Made by a program: the position numbers and the translations under genes. Below, piece after piece: positions 19,558 to 27,749 of a DNA stretch of 64,000 nt (position 1 is its first letter; every line of letters begins with the position of its first letter). The DNA is taken from the NCBI RefSeq assembly GCF_000418325.1, contig NC_021658.1, positions 11,608,001 to 11,672,000 on the forward strand, read 5' to 3'. The notes under the pieces were generated by a model, which worked only from the letters and a program-made list of their open reading frames with translations, searched no databases and was not told the DNA's origin. This stretch comes from Sorangium cellulosum So0157-2. GTDB lineage: Bacteria; Myxococcota_A; Polyangia; Polyangiales; Polyangiaceae.

Positions 19558-20415
19558 CTACAGGATGATCGGCTCGCAGTTCGTGTACTTGAGCGTCGAG
19601 ATCATGAACGTCGATCCGCCGCTGCGGCGCTCCGCGAAGAAGATGTCGAGCGGGTAGTCCTTCCCGAGCTCGAGGCCGAGATCCCCGGCCATCGCGTCGA
19701 GATCGAGGGTGTCGAACATGGCGCCGTGGACCCCGCCAAGATCCATCACCAGCTGATTGTTGATGAACACCCAGATGTCGTCGTCGCCGCCGAAGATGAA
19801 GTCGTCCCCGCCCCTGTACCTGAAATTCATGTGGAGCTCGAACGTGAAGCCGTAATTGTGGTCCCTGTCCTGGTTGCCCCAGCCTTTGCCGTCGATGGGG
19901 AAGAACTCCCTGCTGGAGAAGAGACGAAACTCGCCGTCGCTCGCGTCGAGGGGGACCATGAACCGGATCGAACGGTTCACCCTCGGGACGTCCCGGAACC
20001 ATTGATCGAAGTACTCGGGCCCGGTCGTGTACTCCGTGGCCCCCGCGTGGGCATACACCGGCTTCCGGTCAGGGCCGAGCACGGGCTCGACGAGCCCCGG
20101 CAAACCCGTGCCCTCGAAGCGCTCGAAGTCCGGGTGCCCGCCGGGCGTGTCGTAGGCCCTGAAGTCGCGCACCACCCCTTCGAGCCGCGGCGCGCAGCCG
20201 GCTTGCCCGCCGCTCGAGGAGGACGCGCCCGGGAAGGAGCCGCCGCCACCCGGCGAGAAGTCGCCGCCCAGGCCGGTCCCGGAGGAGCCGCCGCCCGTCC
20301 CGGAGAGGTCGATGGTTTTCCCGATGATCTCGGGGGTCGCGGTGCACGCGGCGAGCGCGAACGCCGAGAGGAGGATGGCTAGCGATAGAGGAAGACCTGA
20401 CACAAAACGGCTCAT
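19558..20415 (-). CDS. Fibro-slime domain lipoprotein
   Basis: The 285-residue product has lipobox 'ALAAC' and a Gly/Ser-rich linker (~33-72). A fibro-slime/PA14-like beta domain follows: 'VRDFRAYDTPGGHPDFE', 'TTGPEYFDQWFRDVPRVN', 'FFPIDGKGWGNQDRDHNYGF', 'FGGDDDIWVFINNQLVMDLG' and 'DIFFAERRSGGSTF'. This domain occurs in slime and cell-surface proteins of slime moulds and of bacteria such as Fibrobacter and myxobacteria, with a likely carbohydrate-binding or adhesion role. It is divergent from the DUF1080 gene. Confidence 0.9.
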   Translation of the reverse strand: MSRFVSGLPLSLAILLSAFALAACTATPEIIGKTIDLSGTGGGSSGTGLGGDFSPGGGGSFPGASSSSGGQAGCAPRLEGVVRDFRAYDTPGGHPDFERFEGTGLPGLVEPVLGPDRKPVYAHAGATEYTTGPEYFDQWFRDVPRVNRSIRFMVPLDASDGEFRLFSSREFFPIDGKGWGNQDRDHNYGFTFELHMNFRYRGGDDFIFGGDDDIWVFINNQLVMDLGGVHGAMFDTLDLDAMAGDLGLELGKDYPLDIFFAERRSGGSTFMISTLKYTNCEPIIL

Positions 20416-20661
20416 CTTCAGTGGCGCCTATAGCATATCGGGTCGACTCGCGCCCGCGCGCGTCCTTGCTGCGCGGCCTCTGCGGGGGCGCGCTGCCGGA
20501 ATGCGGCTTGGGCGCCGGGGGGCGAGCGGTCCTCGACGGCGTCGCCGAGCGGAGCTGCGGAGCGACCGTCGCGAGGCGAGGCTGCCGCGCCGCGCCGAGG
20601 AGCGCGTGTGGTAGCGTGGCGCGGGACGAGGGAGCCCGACGAGCCAGGAGGAGGTCAGTCC

Positions 20662-21303
20662 ATGAGCATCGCAGCCGAGGCGCCGGATGGCGCAGAGGTC
20701 CTGTTCAACGGCATCGATCTGCGCGGCTTCACCGCCCGGGGCGGGGGTCCTGCGGGCTGGAAGGTGGAAGACGGCGCGATCCGGGTGGTCGCCGGCGCCG
20801 GAGACATCGTGTCCGCGGCGCGGTTCGAGGACGCCCTGATCCACCTGGAGTTCCAGTGCCCGGACATGCCGCACGCGACCGGGCAGGCGAAGGGGAACAG
20901 CGGTGTGTTCGTGCAAGGTCGCTACGAGATCCAGGTGCTGGATTCGCACGGGGTCGCCGTCCCTGGCACGGGAGACTGCGGCGCGGTGTATGGTCAGCTC
21001 GCGCCGCTGTCGAACGCGTGCAGGCCCGCGCTCGCGTGGCAGTCGTACGATATCGTCTTTAGCGCCGCCCGGGTGGCAGGCGGCGGGGAGGTCGTCGAGC
21101 CGGCGCGGCTCACGCTGCTCCACAACGGGGTGGTCATCCACAACAACGTGACGCTCCGGGGCCCCACGCAGGGCGCGAGCGACGAGGACGAGGGCGCGCC
21201 GGGGCCGCTGCGGCTCCAGGATCACGGAGATCCGGTACGGTACAGGAACATTTGGCTGGTGCGCCTGGCGCCGAGGGGATCGGAGCGGTACGAGCCGGGG
21301 TGA
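20662..21303 (+). CDS. DUF1080 / 3-keto-disaccharide hydrolase-family protein
   Basis: The 213-residue product starts at ATG 20662 behind AGGAGG. It shows 'VLFNGIDLRGFTARGGGP', 'GWKVEDGAIRV', 'FQCPDMPHATGQAKGNSGVF', 'YEIQVLDSH' and 'GAVYGQLAP', ending 'GPLRLQDHGDPVRYRNIWLV', a complete jelly-roll domain of the DUF1080 family. Members act on glycosides, with some shown to hydrolyse 3-keto-glucosides. There is no signal peptide, so it may be cytoplasmic, unlike many secreted relatives. It is not in an obvious sugar operon. Confidence 0.88.
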   Translation: MSIAAEAPDGAEVLFNGIDLRGFTARGGGPAGWKVEDGAIRVVAGAGDIVSAARFEDALIHLEFQCPDMPHATGQAKGNSGVFVQGRYEIQVLDSHGVAVPGTGDCGAVYGQLAPLSNACRPALAWQSYDIVFSAARVAGGGEVVEPARLTLLHNGVVIHNNVTLRGPTQGASDEDEGAPGPLRLQDHGDPVRYRNIWLVRLAPRGSERYEPG

Positions 21304-21445
21304 GAGGACGGCGCGGGCGGCGGCTGGTCGTGTCCTCGACATCCGACCGAACGCGAGGATCGGCGGTCGGCGCCGCTCACGCGGCGAGGTAGATCTGCGC
21401 GACGGAGCTCGGCCTCCTCGGACGTTGTGTTAGGCTCCTCCCGAT

Positions 21446-22204
21446 GTGGCAGCTGGACTCTCCCGACCCCGCCCACGCATCCGCCGTCAAGCGGCTCAGG
21501 ACCAGGCTCCGGCGGGCAACACGGAGGCGCGTGCGGTACTCCTGAACCTGATGGAGGAGGACCGGGTGCCGAGCAGTGAGCGATCCGCGTTCCATGCCAG
21601 GCTGACCAGCTCGACCAGCCGGCTCGCGCGCGCTCGGCTCGCGGAGGCTGCCCGTGCGGCGCCGAGGGTGCTCACTGTTCCCTCGCCCCGTCCGCCCGCC
21701 ATCCAGGGCGACTGGTGGCACCACGTGACGCTGAAGGCGCTCCAGGGATACAAGTACCTGTCCCGAGCCGTGAAACGCTCGCGGCCGCCGCCGCGCGTCT
21801 CGCTGGCTCGACCCATCGGCCAGAGCGCGAGCGGCGCCGGCGTCTCCGTGTGGATCACGAGAAGCACGGGAGCAGATGCCGACGATCTCCGCGACCGCCT
21901 CGGCCTCTGCACGATCAAGAGCGGCAATCATCTCTATCGGATCCGCATGGCCGTGAGCGCCGCCCCGAGCCGGCCGCTCTACATCCCGACCGCCCTCGAC
22001 GCCGGCTGGTACCCCGCGTGGCGGCGCCCGGACGCTGGACACAACGCACCCTGGGGCCTGACGCGGCACCTCCGCACCGATGCGCCGTCCGAGCCGGAGC
22101 TGCTCGTGCTCCCGGACACCGCCGACGCTCGAGAGGCGCGGTATGTCGGAGAGGTTCGGACCGCTCCGCCGCGGGGGTATCTCGCCAAGCGGAGGCTTCC
22201 TTGA
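21446..22204 (+). CDS. Uncharacterised first gene of KGGVGR-ATPase operon
   Basis: A 252-residue protein of no family I recognise. The N-terminal part is helical and basic. The C-terminal ~110 residues look like one compact domain with 'LGLCTIKSGNHLYRIRMA', 'RPLYIPTALDAGWYPAW' and 'APWGLTRHL'. Its TGA overlaps the TTG start of the next gene, so the genes are coupled. The start is uncertain. GTG 21446 has no ribosome-binding site, ATG 21551 is in frame, and an ATG at 21444 opens a different, very coding-like frame of 33 codons ('MWQLDSPDPAHASAVKRLRT') that then stops. A frameshift near 21510-21545 is therefore possible. By position it is probably the effector or adaptor of the operon; this is inference. 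Confidence 0.6.
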   Translation: MAAGLSRPRPRIRRQAAQDQAPAGNTEARAVLLNLMEEDRVPSSERSAFHARLTSSTSRLARARLAEAARAAPRVLTVPSPRPPAIQGDWWHHVTLKALQGYKYLSRAVKRSRPPPRVSLARPIGQSASGAGVSVWITRSTGADADDLRDRLGLCTIKSGNHLYRIRMAVSAAPSRPLYIPTALDAGWYPAWRRPDAGHNAPWGLTRHLRTDAPSEPELLVLPDTADAREARYVGEVRTAPPRGYLAKRRLP

Positions 22205-23025
22205 GCGACGCTTTCACGATCACAGGGCTGAGCGCGGCGAAGCTCCGCGCGTGGCTGCTCGCGCGGATGCGCGGGCAGGAGGTGGACCCGCCCGTCTCCG
22301 AGCTCCACCTGGAGAGCCCGGACGACTACGTGGCCGCCCTCCACGAGCAGTCGCGCGACAAGGCGTTCCGCGCGCGCCTGGAGAAGGCCGCCGTCGCCGC
22401 GCTCGCGGAAGCAGCACAGGGGAACCTGCGCGAAGGGCCGGACGCGCGCGCCGTGCGCTATCTGGCCGAGCTCGTGGACACGCTGGAGCTGCGCGCGGCC
22501 GAGAGCACGCTCCGCGAGATCGCGGAACGGGGCGCGTTCGGCGGGCATGACGGCGCGCTCGACCACGACGCCGAGGAGCTCGCGCTCTTCGCGCTCGCAG
22601 GGCTCCAGACGCCGGGCGAGCTCTATTCGAAGTGGCTCGCTGTCTGGCAGCGCGCGCTGCCTCACCTGTGGCCGGTGGTCACAGCCGGACTGCGCATCTC
22701 CGACCCGGGGCGGGCCCTCGGGGTCCTCCCCGAAGCCGTCGAGCGCGCTCGCTCGCATCATGACTTCCCGCTTGGCGACATCCTCTGGGCATTCGCCACG
22801 GATCCCACCTACAAGCCGGGCGCCGTCGCCGGCGCGCTGGCCGGCCTTTCGAGCGAAGCGCGCCGCCGATGCCGCGATGCACTGGCGGCGCTCGGCGCCG
22901 AGCAGAACGAGCTCGATGCGTGGTTGCCCGACCGCGGCCCCGAGGGCTCCACGACGCCGGCCTGGGCACGCCGCAAGAAGGGTCCGGATCTGCCCCCGCG
23001 GCTCTATGACAAGGCAGCCGCATGA
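22201..23025 (+). CDS. Uncharacterised helical protein, second gene of KGGVGR-ATPase operon
   Basis: The product is 274 residues from TTG 22201, with GGAGG 8 nt upstream. The TTG overlaps the previous stop (TTGA), and its own stop overlaps the ATPase start (ATGA). Sequence is almost wholly alpha-helical, with HEAT/armadillo-like spacing ('DARAVRYLAELVDTLELRAA', 'LALFALAGLQTPGELYSKWL', 'PLGDILWAFATDPTYKPGAV'), then a basic Pro-rich tail. No catalytic motif was seen. Tight coupling suggests a fixed-ratio complex with the ATPase, perhaps as scaffold or sensor. Confidence 0.72.
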   Translation: MSDAFTITGLSAAKLRAWLLARMRGQEVDPPVSELHLESPDDYVAALHEQSRDKAFRARLEKAAVAALAEAAQGNLREGPDARAVRYLAELVDTLELRAAESTLREIAERGAFGGHDGALDHDAEELALFALAGLQTPGELYSKWLAVWQRALPHLWPVVTAGLRISDPGRALGVLPEAVERARSHHDFPLGDILWAFATDPTYKPGAVAGALAGLSSEARRRCRDALAALGAEQNELDAWLPDRGPEGSTTPAWARRKKGPDLPPRLYDKAAA

Positions 23026-24773
23026 TCTTCACTGAACCCAACCGCCGGGTGCTCACGTTCTACTCCTACAAGGGCGGCGTCGGGCGGACCATGGCGCTCG
23101 CCAACGTCGCCTACCGCCTGGCGAACACACACGGGCTGAGCGTCATTGCCGTCGACTGGGATCTCGAAGCGCCCGGACTGCACCGCTTCTTCGGAGTCTC
23201 ACCGGACGTCGCGGGCTCGACCAGCGGGATCCTCGACTACTTCGTCGCATGGCGCGATGCCGTCGCGCGAAACGCCCCCGAGCCGCCGCCCGAGGTCGAG
23301 CGCGTGCTCGATTGGCTCATCCCTATCACCGATGAGAAGCACGCTCCCCGGTTCGGCTCGCTCCGGGTGCTCCTCGCTGGTCGGCTCGACAAGACGTACG
23401 GCGATCGTCTTGCGGGGTTTCACTGGCAGGATTTTTACTCCCGGACGGAAGGTTCCGCCGCCGTGGAGACCCTGCGCGAGAAGCTCGTGGAGAACGCCGA
23501 CGTCGTGCTCATCGACAGCCGCACAGGCCTGACGGACATCGGCGGTATCTGCACGATCCAGCTCCCTGACGGCGTGGTGCTGTTGACCGCGCCGAACCAT
23601 CAATCGTTCGAGGGCACCGAGCGCGTGGCGCGCGCCATCGACGGAGCACCGGAGAAGGAGCGGGCGGGCCGCGAGAAGCCTCGCGTGTGGCTCGCCGTGA
23701 GCCGCGTGCCGCTGGTAGAGGAGAGCTACCTCGCTGACGAGTGGTTCGGCCACCACAACCAGCTCTTCGAGAAAGGCGTTCAGGAAGGCTTGTGGTTCAG
23801 GGAGGATCACCCCGACGGGATCCGGACACATGCACTTCCGCATCGGGCACGCTGGGGCTTCGAAGAGAAGGTCCTGCGCGAAGGGGGCATGGTGGATTCG
23901 AAGGATCCGCTGGTGCTTGCCTATGAACAGCTCACCGGGACGCTGCTGCGATGGCTCCGGAAGTGGTCGATCCCGATCCCGCAGCCTCTCGCAGACGCAT
24001 CCACGTTATCTCGCCCGGAGGACATCGCAGCTCTCCAGGAGGAGGCTGCGGCAGCGGAGCAGAGAGGCGATACCATCGGCCTTGCCATCACGCTTTACAA
24101 GCTGGCCGAAGAGTTACATAGCGCCCAAAGACACGAAGAGGGCATCCGTAAGATCGAGCAAGCGATCGGCATCTTCTTGTCACGAGGAGCGTACCCTGAG
24201 CACGCACGTGCTTTGCATAGACTGGGCGATATGCTACTTAGCACAGGGCGGGTCGACGAATCAGAGGAGGCACTACGAAAGAGCCTGACCGTTGCGCGCC
24301 AGGTCGATGAAAAGGTCACTGAGGCTGGAGCACTCACCTCTCTGGCAGCGATCCGGTTCCATCAAGGCAACGAGCGAGAAGCAGCAGACCTGATTCGTCA
24401 AATGGACACGATCGAAAAGCGACTCATCCCAGGCGAGCCAGGGGTCCTCGAGTTCTTTATATACAACATATTCGCCTTCTACAGGACAGGTCGCAAAGAG
24501 CAGGCTGCCGAGCTCTCTCGCCGGATCATGAGCGCCGCCCGCGCGACCGGACGCCCTGAACTCGAAGCGTTCATCGAAAAATTGCTGACAAGACTCGGCA
24601 ACGCGCTCCCGGGCGTCTCCGATGTTCCCGTCCCTCGGCCACGTACGGACGAGCAGGAATCCGATCACTCCCAGAATACGGCGTCCGATCAGGCCACATC
24701 GACCCGGCACCGAACTGGTCGGAAACGAACCTCGTCGAGCCCTATCAAACGCTCCGGCGGTCGCTCCAGGTAG
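23022..24773 (+). CDS. KGGVGR-motif variant P-loop ATPase with C-terminal TPR repeats
   Basis: The 583-residue product has an N-terminal ParA/MinD-like ATPase (~8-320). Walker A is 'FYSYKGGVGRTMALANVA', where Arg replaces the usual Lys of KGGVGKT. Other motifs are 'VDWDLEAPGL' and 'VLIDSRTGLTD'. This defines the KGGVGR-variant ATPases associated with multi-gene biological-conflict systems in multicellular bacteria. Residues ~350-535 are TPR-like repeats ('GLAITLYKLAEELHSAQRHE', 'ARALHRLGDMLLSTGRVDES', 'EAGALTSLAAIRFHQGNERE'), then a basic Ser/Arg tail. From about 24080 the DNA is visibly AT-richer than the ATPase half, so the TPR part may have been acquired or swapped separately. It is likely the NTP-dependent switch of the three-gene unit. 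Confidence 0.88.
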   Translation: MIFTEPNRRVLTFYSYKGGVGRTMALANVAYRLANTHGLSVIAVDWDLEAPGLHRFFGVSPDVAGSTSGILDYFVAWRDAVARNAPEPPPEVERVLDWLIPITDEKHAPRFGSLRVLLAGRLDKTYGDRLAGFHWQDFYSRTEGSAAVETLREKLVENADVVLIDSRTGLTDIGGICTIQLPDGVVLLTAPNHQSFEGTERVARAIDGAPEKERAGREKPRVWLAVSRVPLVEESYLADEWFGHHNQLFEKGVQEGLWFREDHPDGIRTHALPHRARWGFEEKVLREGGMVDSKDPLVLAYEQLTGTLLRWLRKWSIPIPQPLADASTLSRPEDIAALQEEAAAAEQRGDTIGLAITLYKLAEELHSAQRHEEGIRKIEQAIGIFLSRGAYPEHARALHRLGDMLLSTGRVDESEEALRKSLTVARQVDEKVTEAGALTSLAAIRFHQGNEREAADLIRQMDTIEKRLIPGEPGVLEFFIYNIFAFYRTGRKEQAAELSRRIMSAARATGRPELEAFIEKLLTRLGNALPGVSDVPVPRPRTDEQESDHSQNTASDQATSTRHRTGRKRTSSSPIKRSGGRSR

Positions 24774-24881
24774 GCACCGGTGACGCGCTCTGCCCGGCAT
24801 CGAGGCGCGTTCGGGCGTCCGTGGTCGTCCTGATACCCCGCCACGGGCCAGCCCGCCGCGGCGCGACCTCCTCGGCTGCGT

Positions 24882-25472
24882 TCATCCCGCCGCGTCCTCC
24901 GGCCCATCGAAGACGCCCCGGTACACCTCGTCGAGCGGGAGCCTGCACCCGATCGACGCGAGCTCCGCGACGCCGCTCTCCCGCACGTCGTGGAGCGTCC
25001 ATGTGCCGTCGTCGTTGCGACGCAGGACCTCGACCCGCCGCCGCTGGTACGAGACGAGCACATACTCGCGAAGCGACGGGATCATCTGGTAGTGGGCGAA
25101 TTTCTCACCGCGATCGTATGCCTCGCTGTTCGGCGAGAGCACCTCGACGACCATGACCGGGTTCAGGATGCTGTTCTCGTCCTCCGGATCGCGCTCCAGC
25201 CGACCGCACACCACGCTGACGTCCGGGTACGTCGCGAGCCCTGTCGCCTGGACGCGCACGCGAACATCGGAGTTGTAGACGCGGCAGCGTCGATCGACGA
25301 GCTGGCCGCGGAGCACGCTGGCCACGTTGACCGCCATGAGCCCGTGCTCCGGCGTGCCCCCGGCCATCGCGAAGATCTCGCCGTTCACATGCTCGTGCTT
25401 CGCCTCGCTCGCCTGCTCGCGGGCGAGGTACTCGGCGAACGTGAACGTCCGCTTCCGCGCGGGCTCGGCCAT
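24882..25472 (-). CDS. Uma2-family (DUF820) putative restriction-endonuclease-fold nuclease
   Basis: The 196-residue product starts at ATG 25472 behind AAGGGG. It has the DUF820/Uma2 hallmarks 'FTFAEYLAREQASEAKHEHV', 'GEIFAMAGGTPEHGLMAVNV', 'TYPDVSVVCG', 'PVMVVEVLSPNSEAYDRGEK' and 'YVLVSYQRRRVEVLRR', i.e. a PD-(D/E)XK-like core with Asp and Glu in place. The cellular role of the family is not known; such genes multiply in cyanobacteria and myxobacteria. It converges on the KGGVGR operon with 108 bp between stops, so it is adjacent but not co-transcribed. Confidence 0.88.
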   Translation of the reverse strand: MAEPARKRTFTFAEYLAREQASEAKHEHVNGEIFAMAGGTPEHGLMAVNVASVLRGQLVDRRCRVYNSDVRVRVQATGLATYPDVSVVCGRLERDPEDENSILNPVMVVEVLSPNSEAYDRGEKFAHYQMIPSLREYVLVSYQRRRVEVLRRNDDGTWTLHDVRESGVAELASIGCRLPLDEVYRGVFDGPEDAAG

Positions 25473-25527
25473 GGTCAACCCCTTCCCCCGCAGCGTACTG
25501 CGCCGCCGCGCGCCGCGCGAGCCGCCA

Positions 25528-26835
25528 TCACCACCGGTCCTCGATCGCCTCCACCCGCACCTCGCACGCGTCGTCCCCCCGCAGCGGCGACTTCGTCTCC
25601 TGCACCCGGAACCGCGTCCCGATCTTGAACAGCCCCCCGTACGTCTCCGCGTCGATCGGCCGCTCCGTCCCGAAATCCACGCGGTGCAGCAGCTGCATGA
25701 TCGCGAGCGCCGTCCCCTGCTGGAACAGGAGCCGCGGCCGCGCCGTGGACCCGTGCTTCATCGCGTAATACGCGCTCTCGTGCGTGATCGGCGCCCGCAG
25801 CACCAGCACCCGGCCCGGCTGGAACTCGGGCGCGGAGAGCGCCCCCCACCCGAGCGCGCGGGCGAGCCCGAGCAGCTGCTCGAGCCGCCCGTGCTGATCC
25901 CGGCCCACCGGACCGCACATCGCCTCGAACGACGCGGACGCGAGCATCCCCCCGAGCAGATGGAACGCGCCCGTCTGCGCCGCCTCCCGCACCAGCGCCT
26001 CGAACACCGGGACCAGCTCCGGAGACCGCCGCTCGATGAGGTGCACCGTGTCGAACGTCTTCTGATCGATGTACCCCACCGGCAAGAGCGCCAGGTTCAC
26101 GCCGTACGCCGAGATGAGCCCGCGCTCGTCCGACCGCAGCGCCCCGAGCTCCTCCAGCATCGCGTCCCCCGTGCGCTGCGCCCGCGCCTCGGGGCCGCTC
26201 TCGGGCTCCCAGCTCACCCGCGCCGACTCGACCACCTTGCGCGTCAGCGCCTCGCCGAAGCGCGGCCGCTCCGAGCGCCGCGCCAGCAGGAAGGTGCAGG
26301 CCGCGTCGCCCCGCGCGACGCACGTGACCTCGTCGGCGTCGAGCCGACCCCAGTCCGACGGGAACGCGAGGCTCGCCGCCGCCGAGCAGTAGCCGGACGC
26401 GAACGCGTCCACGGCCATCCGGTTCTGGATCCGACCGCCGTACTTCGCGTGGAAGCTCGTGCCGTGGAAGAGCGCCTCCGCCTGCACCGCGCCGCCCTCG
26501 GCGCTCAGCTCGAAGCGCAGGCGCCCCTGCCCCATCGCCGCGAACAGCTCGGCCGCGAGCTCGAGCTTCTCCTCCGGCGAGGCGCCGTGGCGCGCCGCGT
26601 ACAGCGGGCCGAGCAGCGCGTGCGCCGCCTCGAACGCCGCCTGCCGGCGCACGCCGCGGCTCTCGCCGCCGAGCGCGTCGAAGATCGTCTGCTCCAGGAA
26701 GAGCGCGAAGTGGTGCGAGTGCGCGAGCACCAGCTGGTCCGCCACGTGGAGCAGGCAGTGCGGCGCGATCGGCCCGAGCAGATCGCCGAGCGGCCCGTCG
26801 ATGCGGCCCCGCAGGCCGCGCCGGAGCGCCGTCAC
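25528..26835 (-). CDS. V4R-domain protein, last gene of ParA/roadblock operon
   Basis: A 435-residue cytoplasmic protein from GTG 26835, overlapping the previous stop (GTGA). Residues ~110-195 resemble a V4R (4-vinyl-reductase-type small-molecule-binding) domain: 'LFHGTSFHAKYGGRIQNRMA', 'GYCSAAASLAFPSDWGRL' and 'DEVTCVARGDAACTFLLARR'. The second half repeats part of the layout ('LLFQQGTALAIMQLLHRVDF', 'ETYGGLFKIGTRFRVQE') and may be a second, degenerate copy. V4R domains act as ligand sensors in activators and signalling proteins. The ligand is unknown. Its position at the end of a ParA operon suggests a sensory output or input module. Confidence 0.72.
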   Translation of the reverse strand: MTALRRGLRGRIDGPLGDLLGPIAPHCLLHVADQLVLAHSHHFALFLEQTIFDALGGESRGVRRQAAFEAAHALLGPLYAARHGASPEEKLELAAELFAAMGQGRLRFELSAEGGAVQAEALFHGTSFHAKYGGRIQNRMAVDAFASGYCSAAASLAFPSDWGRLDADEVTCVARGDAACTFLLARRSERPRFGEALTRKVVESARVSWEPESGPEARAQRTGDAMLEELGALRSDERGLISAYGVNLALLPVGYIDQKTFDTVHLIERRSPELVPVFEALVREAAQTGAFHLLGGMLASASFEAMCGPVGRDQHGRLEQLLGLARALGWGALSAPEFQPGRVLVLRAPITHESAYYAMKHGSTARPRLLFQQGTALAIMQLLHRVDFGTERPIDAETYGGLFKIGTRFRVQETKSPLRGDDACEVRVEAIEDRW

Positions 26836-27749
26836 AGGAGCCTCCGCAGCGCGGCGCGCTCCAGGCCCAGGATGTCCGCCACCGCCGTCTCGATGAGCAC
26901 CGTCGCCTCCGCGCCCAGCTCGCCAGGGTGATCGAGCGCGAGCGGCGTCAGCCCGGCGCGCAGGGCGAGCCGCAGCCGCGCGACGTGCGGCTCCGGCGCG
27001 CGGGCCTCGAGCAGCGCGAGCAGCCGCTCGATCCGCGCGGCCTCGGCCGACAGCGGGTCCGCCGGCGGCGGCGTCCCCCCGGTCCGGCGCGCCGGGATGC
27101 TCGACGAGCCGCGCGGCGGCGCGGAGCGCGCGACGCCCCGCACGAGATCGTCCACCGTGTCCGCGCTGAGCGCCTCCTCGAACAGCCCCGGCGGGTCGCT
27201 CAGCATCTCCTCGGGCGGCTCCTCGAGCGGCAGCTCGGGCGCGAGCGCCGCGGCCAGCCGCTGCGCCACGAGCCGCGCCATGCCGAGCGGCATCGTGGCG
27301 TCGAACAGGCTCGCGACCACGCACGCGCGGACGCGGCGCAAGAGGACGGTCCGGCCGCTCAGCTCCAGGGTGACCACCGGGTCCGGCAGCTCCTCCCCGC
27401 GGCCGTGCGAGCCCGGCGGCTTGCTCGACGACCGCGCGCCGCGGCCGCGGCTCGAGCGGGCCGACGCCTCGCGCTCCGGGACGAGCCGCTGCGCGGCGAG
27501 CTGGCTCCCGAGGTACGCGTCGCGGAGCCCCGCGGCGACGTCGCCCGGCGAGAGGGCCGCGCCCTCGCGGACGAACAGGGCGTGGACGCGCGCGTCGCTG
27601 AGGTGGAACACGACGATCGCGTCGAGGCCGTCGACGCCGTAGCCGATGCTGTCGAGCGCGATCGGCGCGAGCGGATCGTCGTCGTCCAGCGCGCCCGCGA
27701 CGGCCGCGATCTCACGGTCGAGCGAGGCCTCGCCGTACTCCTCGCTCAC
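26832..27749 (-). CDS. Uncharacterised protein of ParA/roadblock operon
   Basis: The 305-residue product starts at GTG 27749, overlapping the roadblock stop by 4 nt and itself overlapping the V4R start by 4 nt. Residues ~30-65 ('LDAIVVFHLSDARVHALFVR') and ~120-165 ('VVTLELSGRTVLLRRVRACV', 'ASLFDATMPLGMARLVAQRL') alternate strands and helices like a split, degenerate roadblock/profilin-type domain interrupted by a Ser/Arg loop. The C-terminus is helical. No catalytic residues were seen. Coupling on both sides implies it works with its neighbours; the fold assignment is speculative. Confidence 0.68.
   Translation of the reverse strand: MSEEYGEASLDREIAAVAGALDDDDPLAPIALDSIGYGVDGLDAIVVFHLSDARVHALFVREGAALSPGDVAAGLRDAYLGSQLAAQRLVPEREASARSSRGRGARSSSKPPGSHGRGEELPDPVVTLELSGRTVLLRRVRACVVASLFDATMPLGMARLVAQRLAAALAPELPLEEPPEEMLSDPPGLFEEALSADTVDDLVRGVARSAPPRGSSSIPARRTGGTPPPADPLSAEAARIERLLALLEARAPEPHVARLRLALRAGLTPLALDHPGELGAEATVLIETAVADILGLERAALRRLL

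Noticed and set aside
24774..24881. Terminator between the KGGVGR operon and the Uma2 gene
   Set aside because: No convincing stem-loop or T-run was found in this 108-bp gap.
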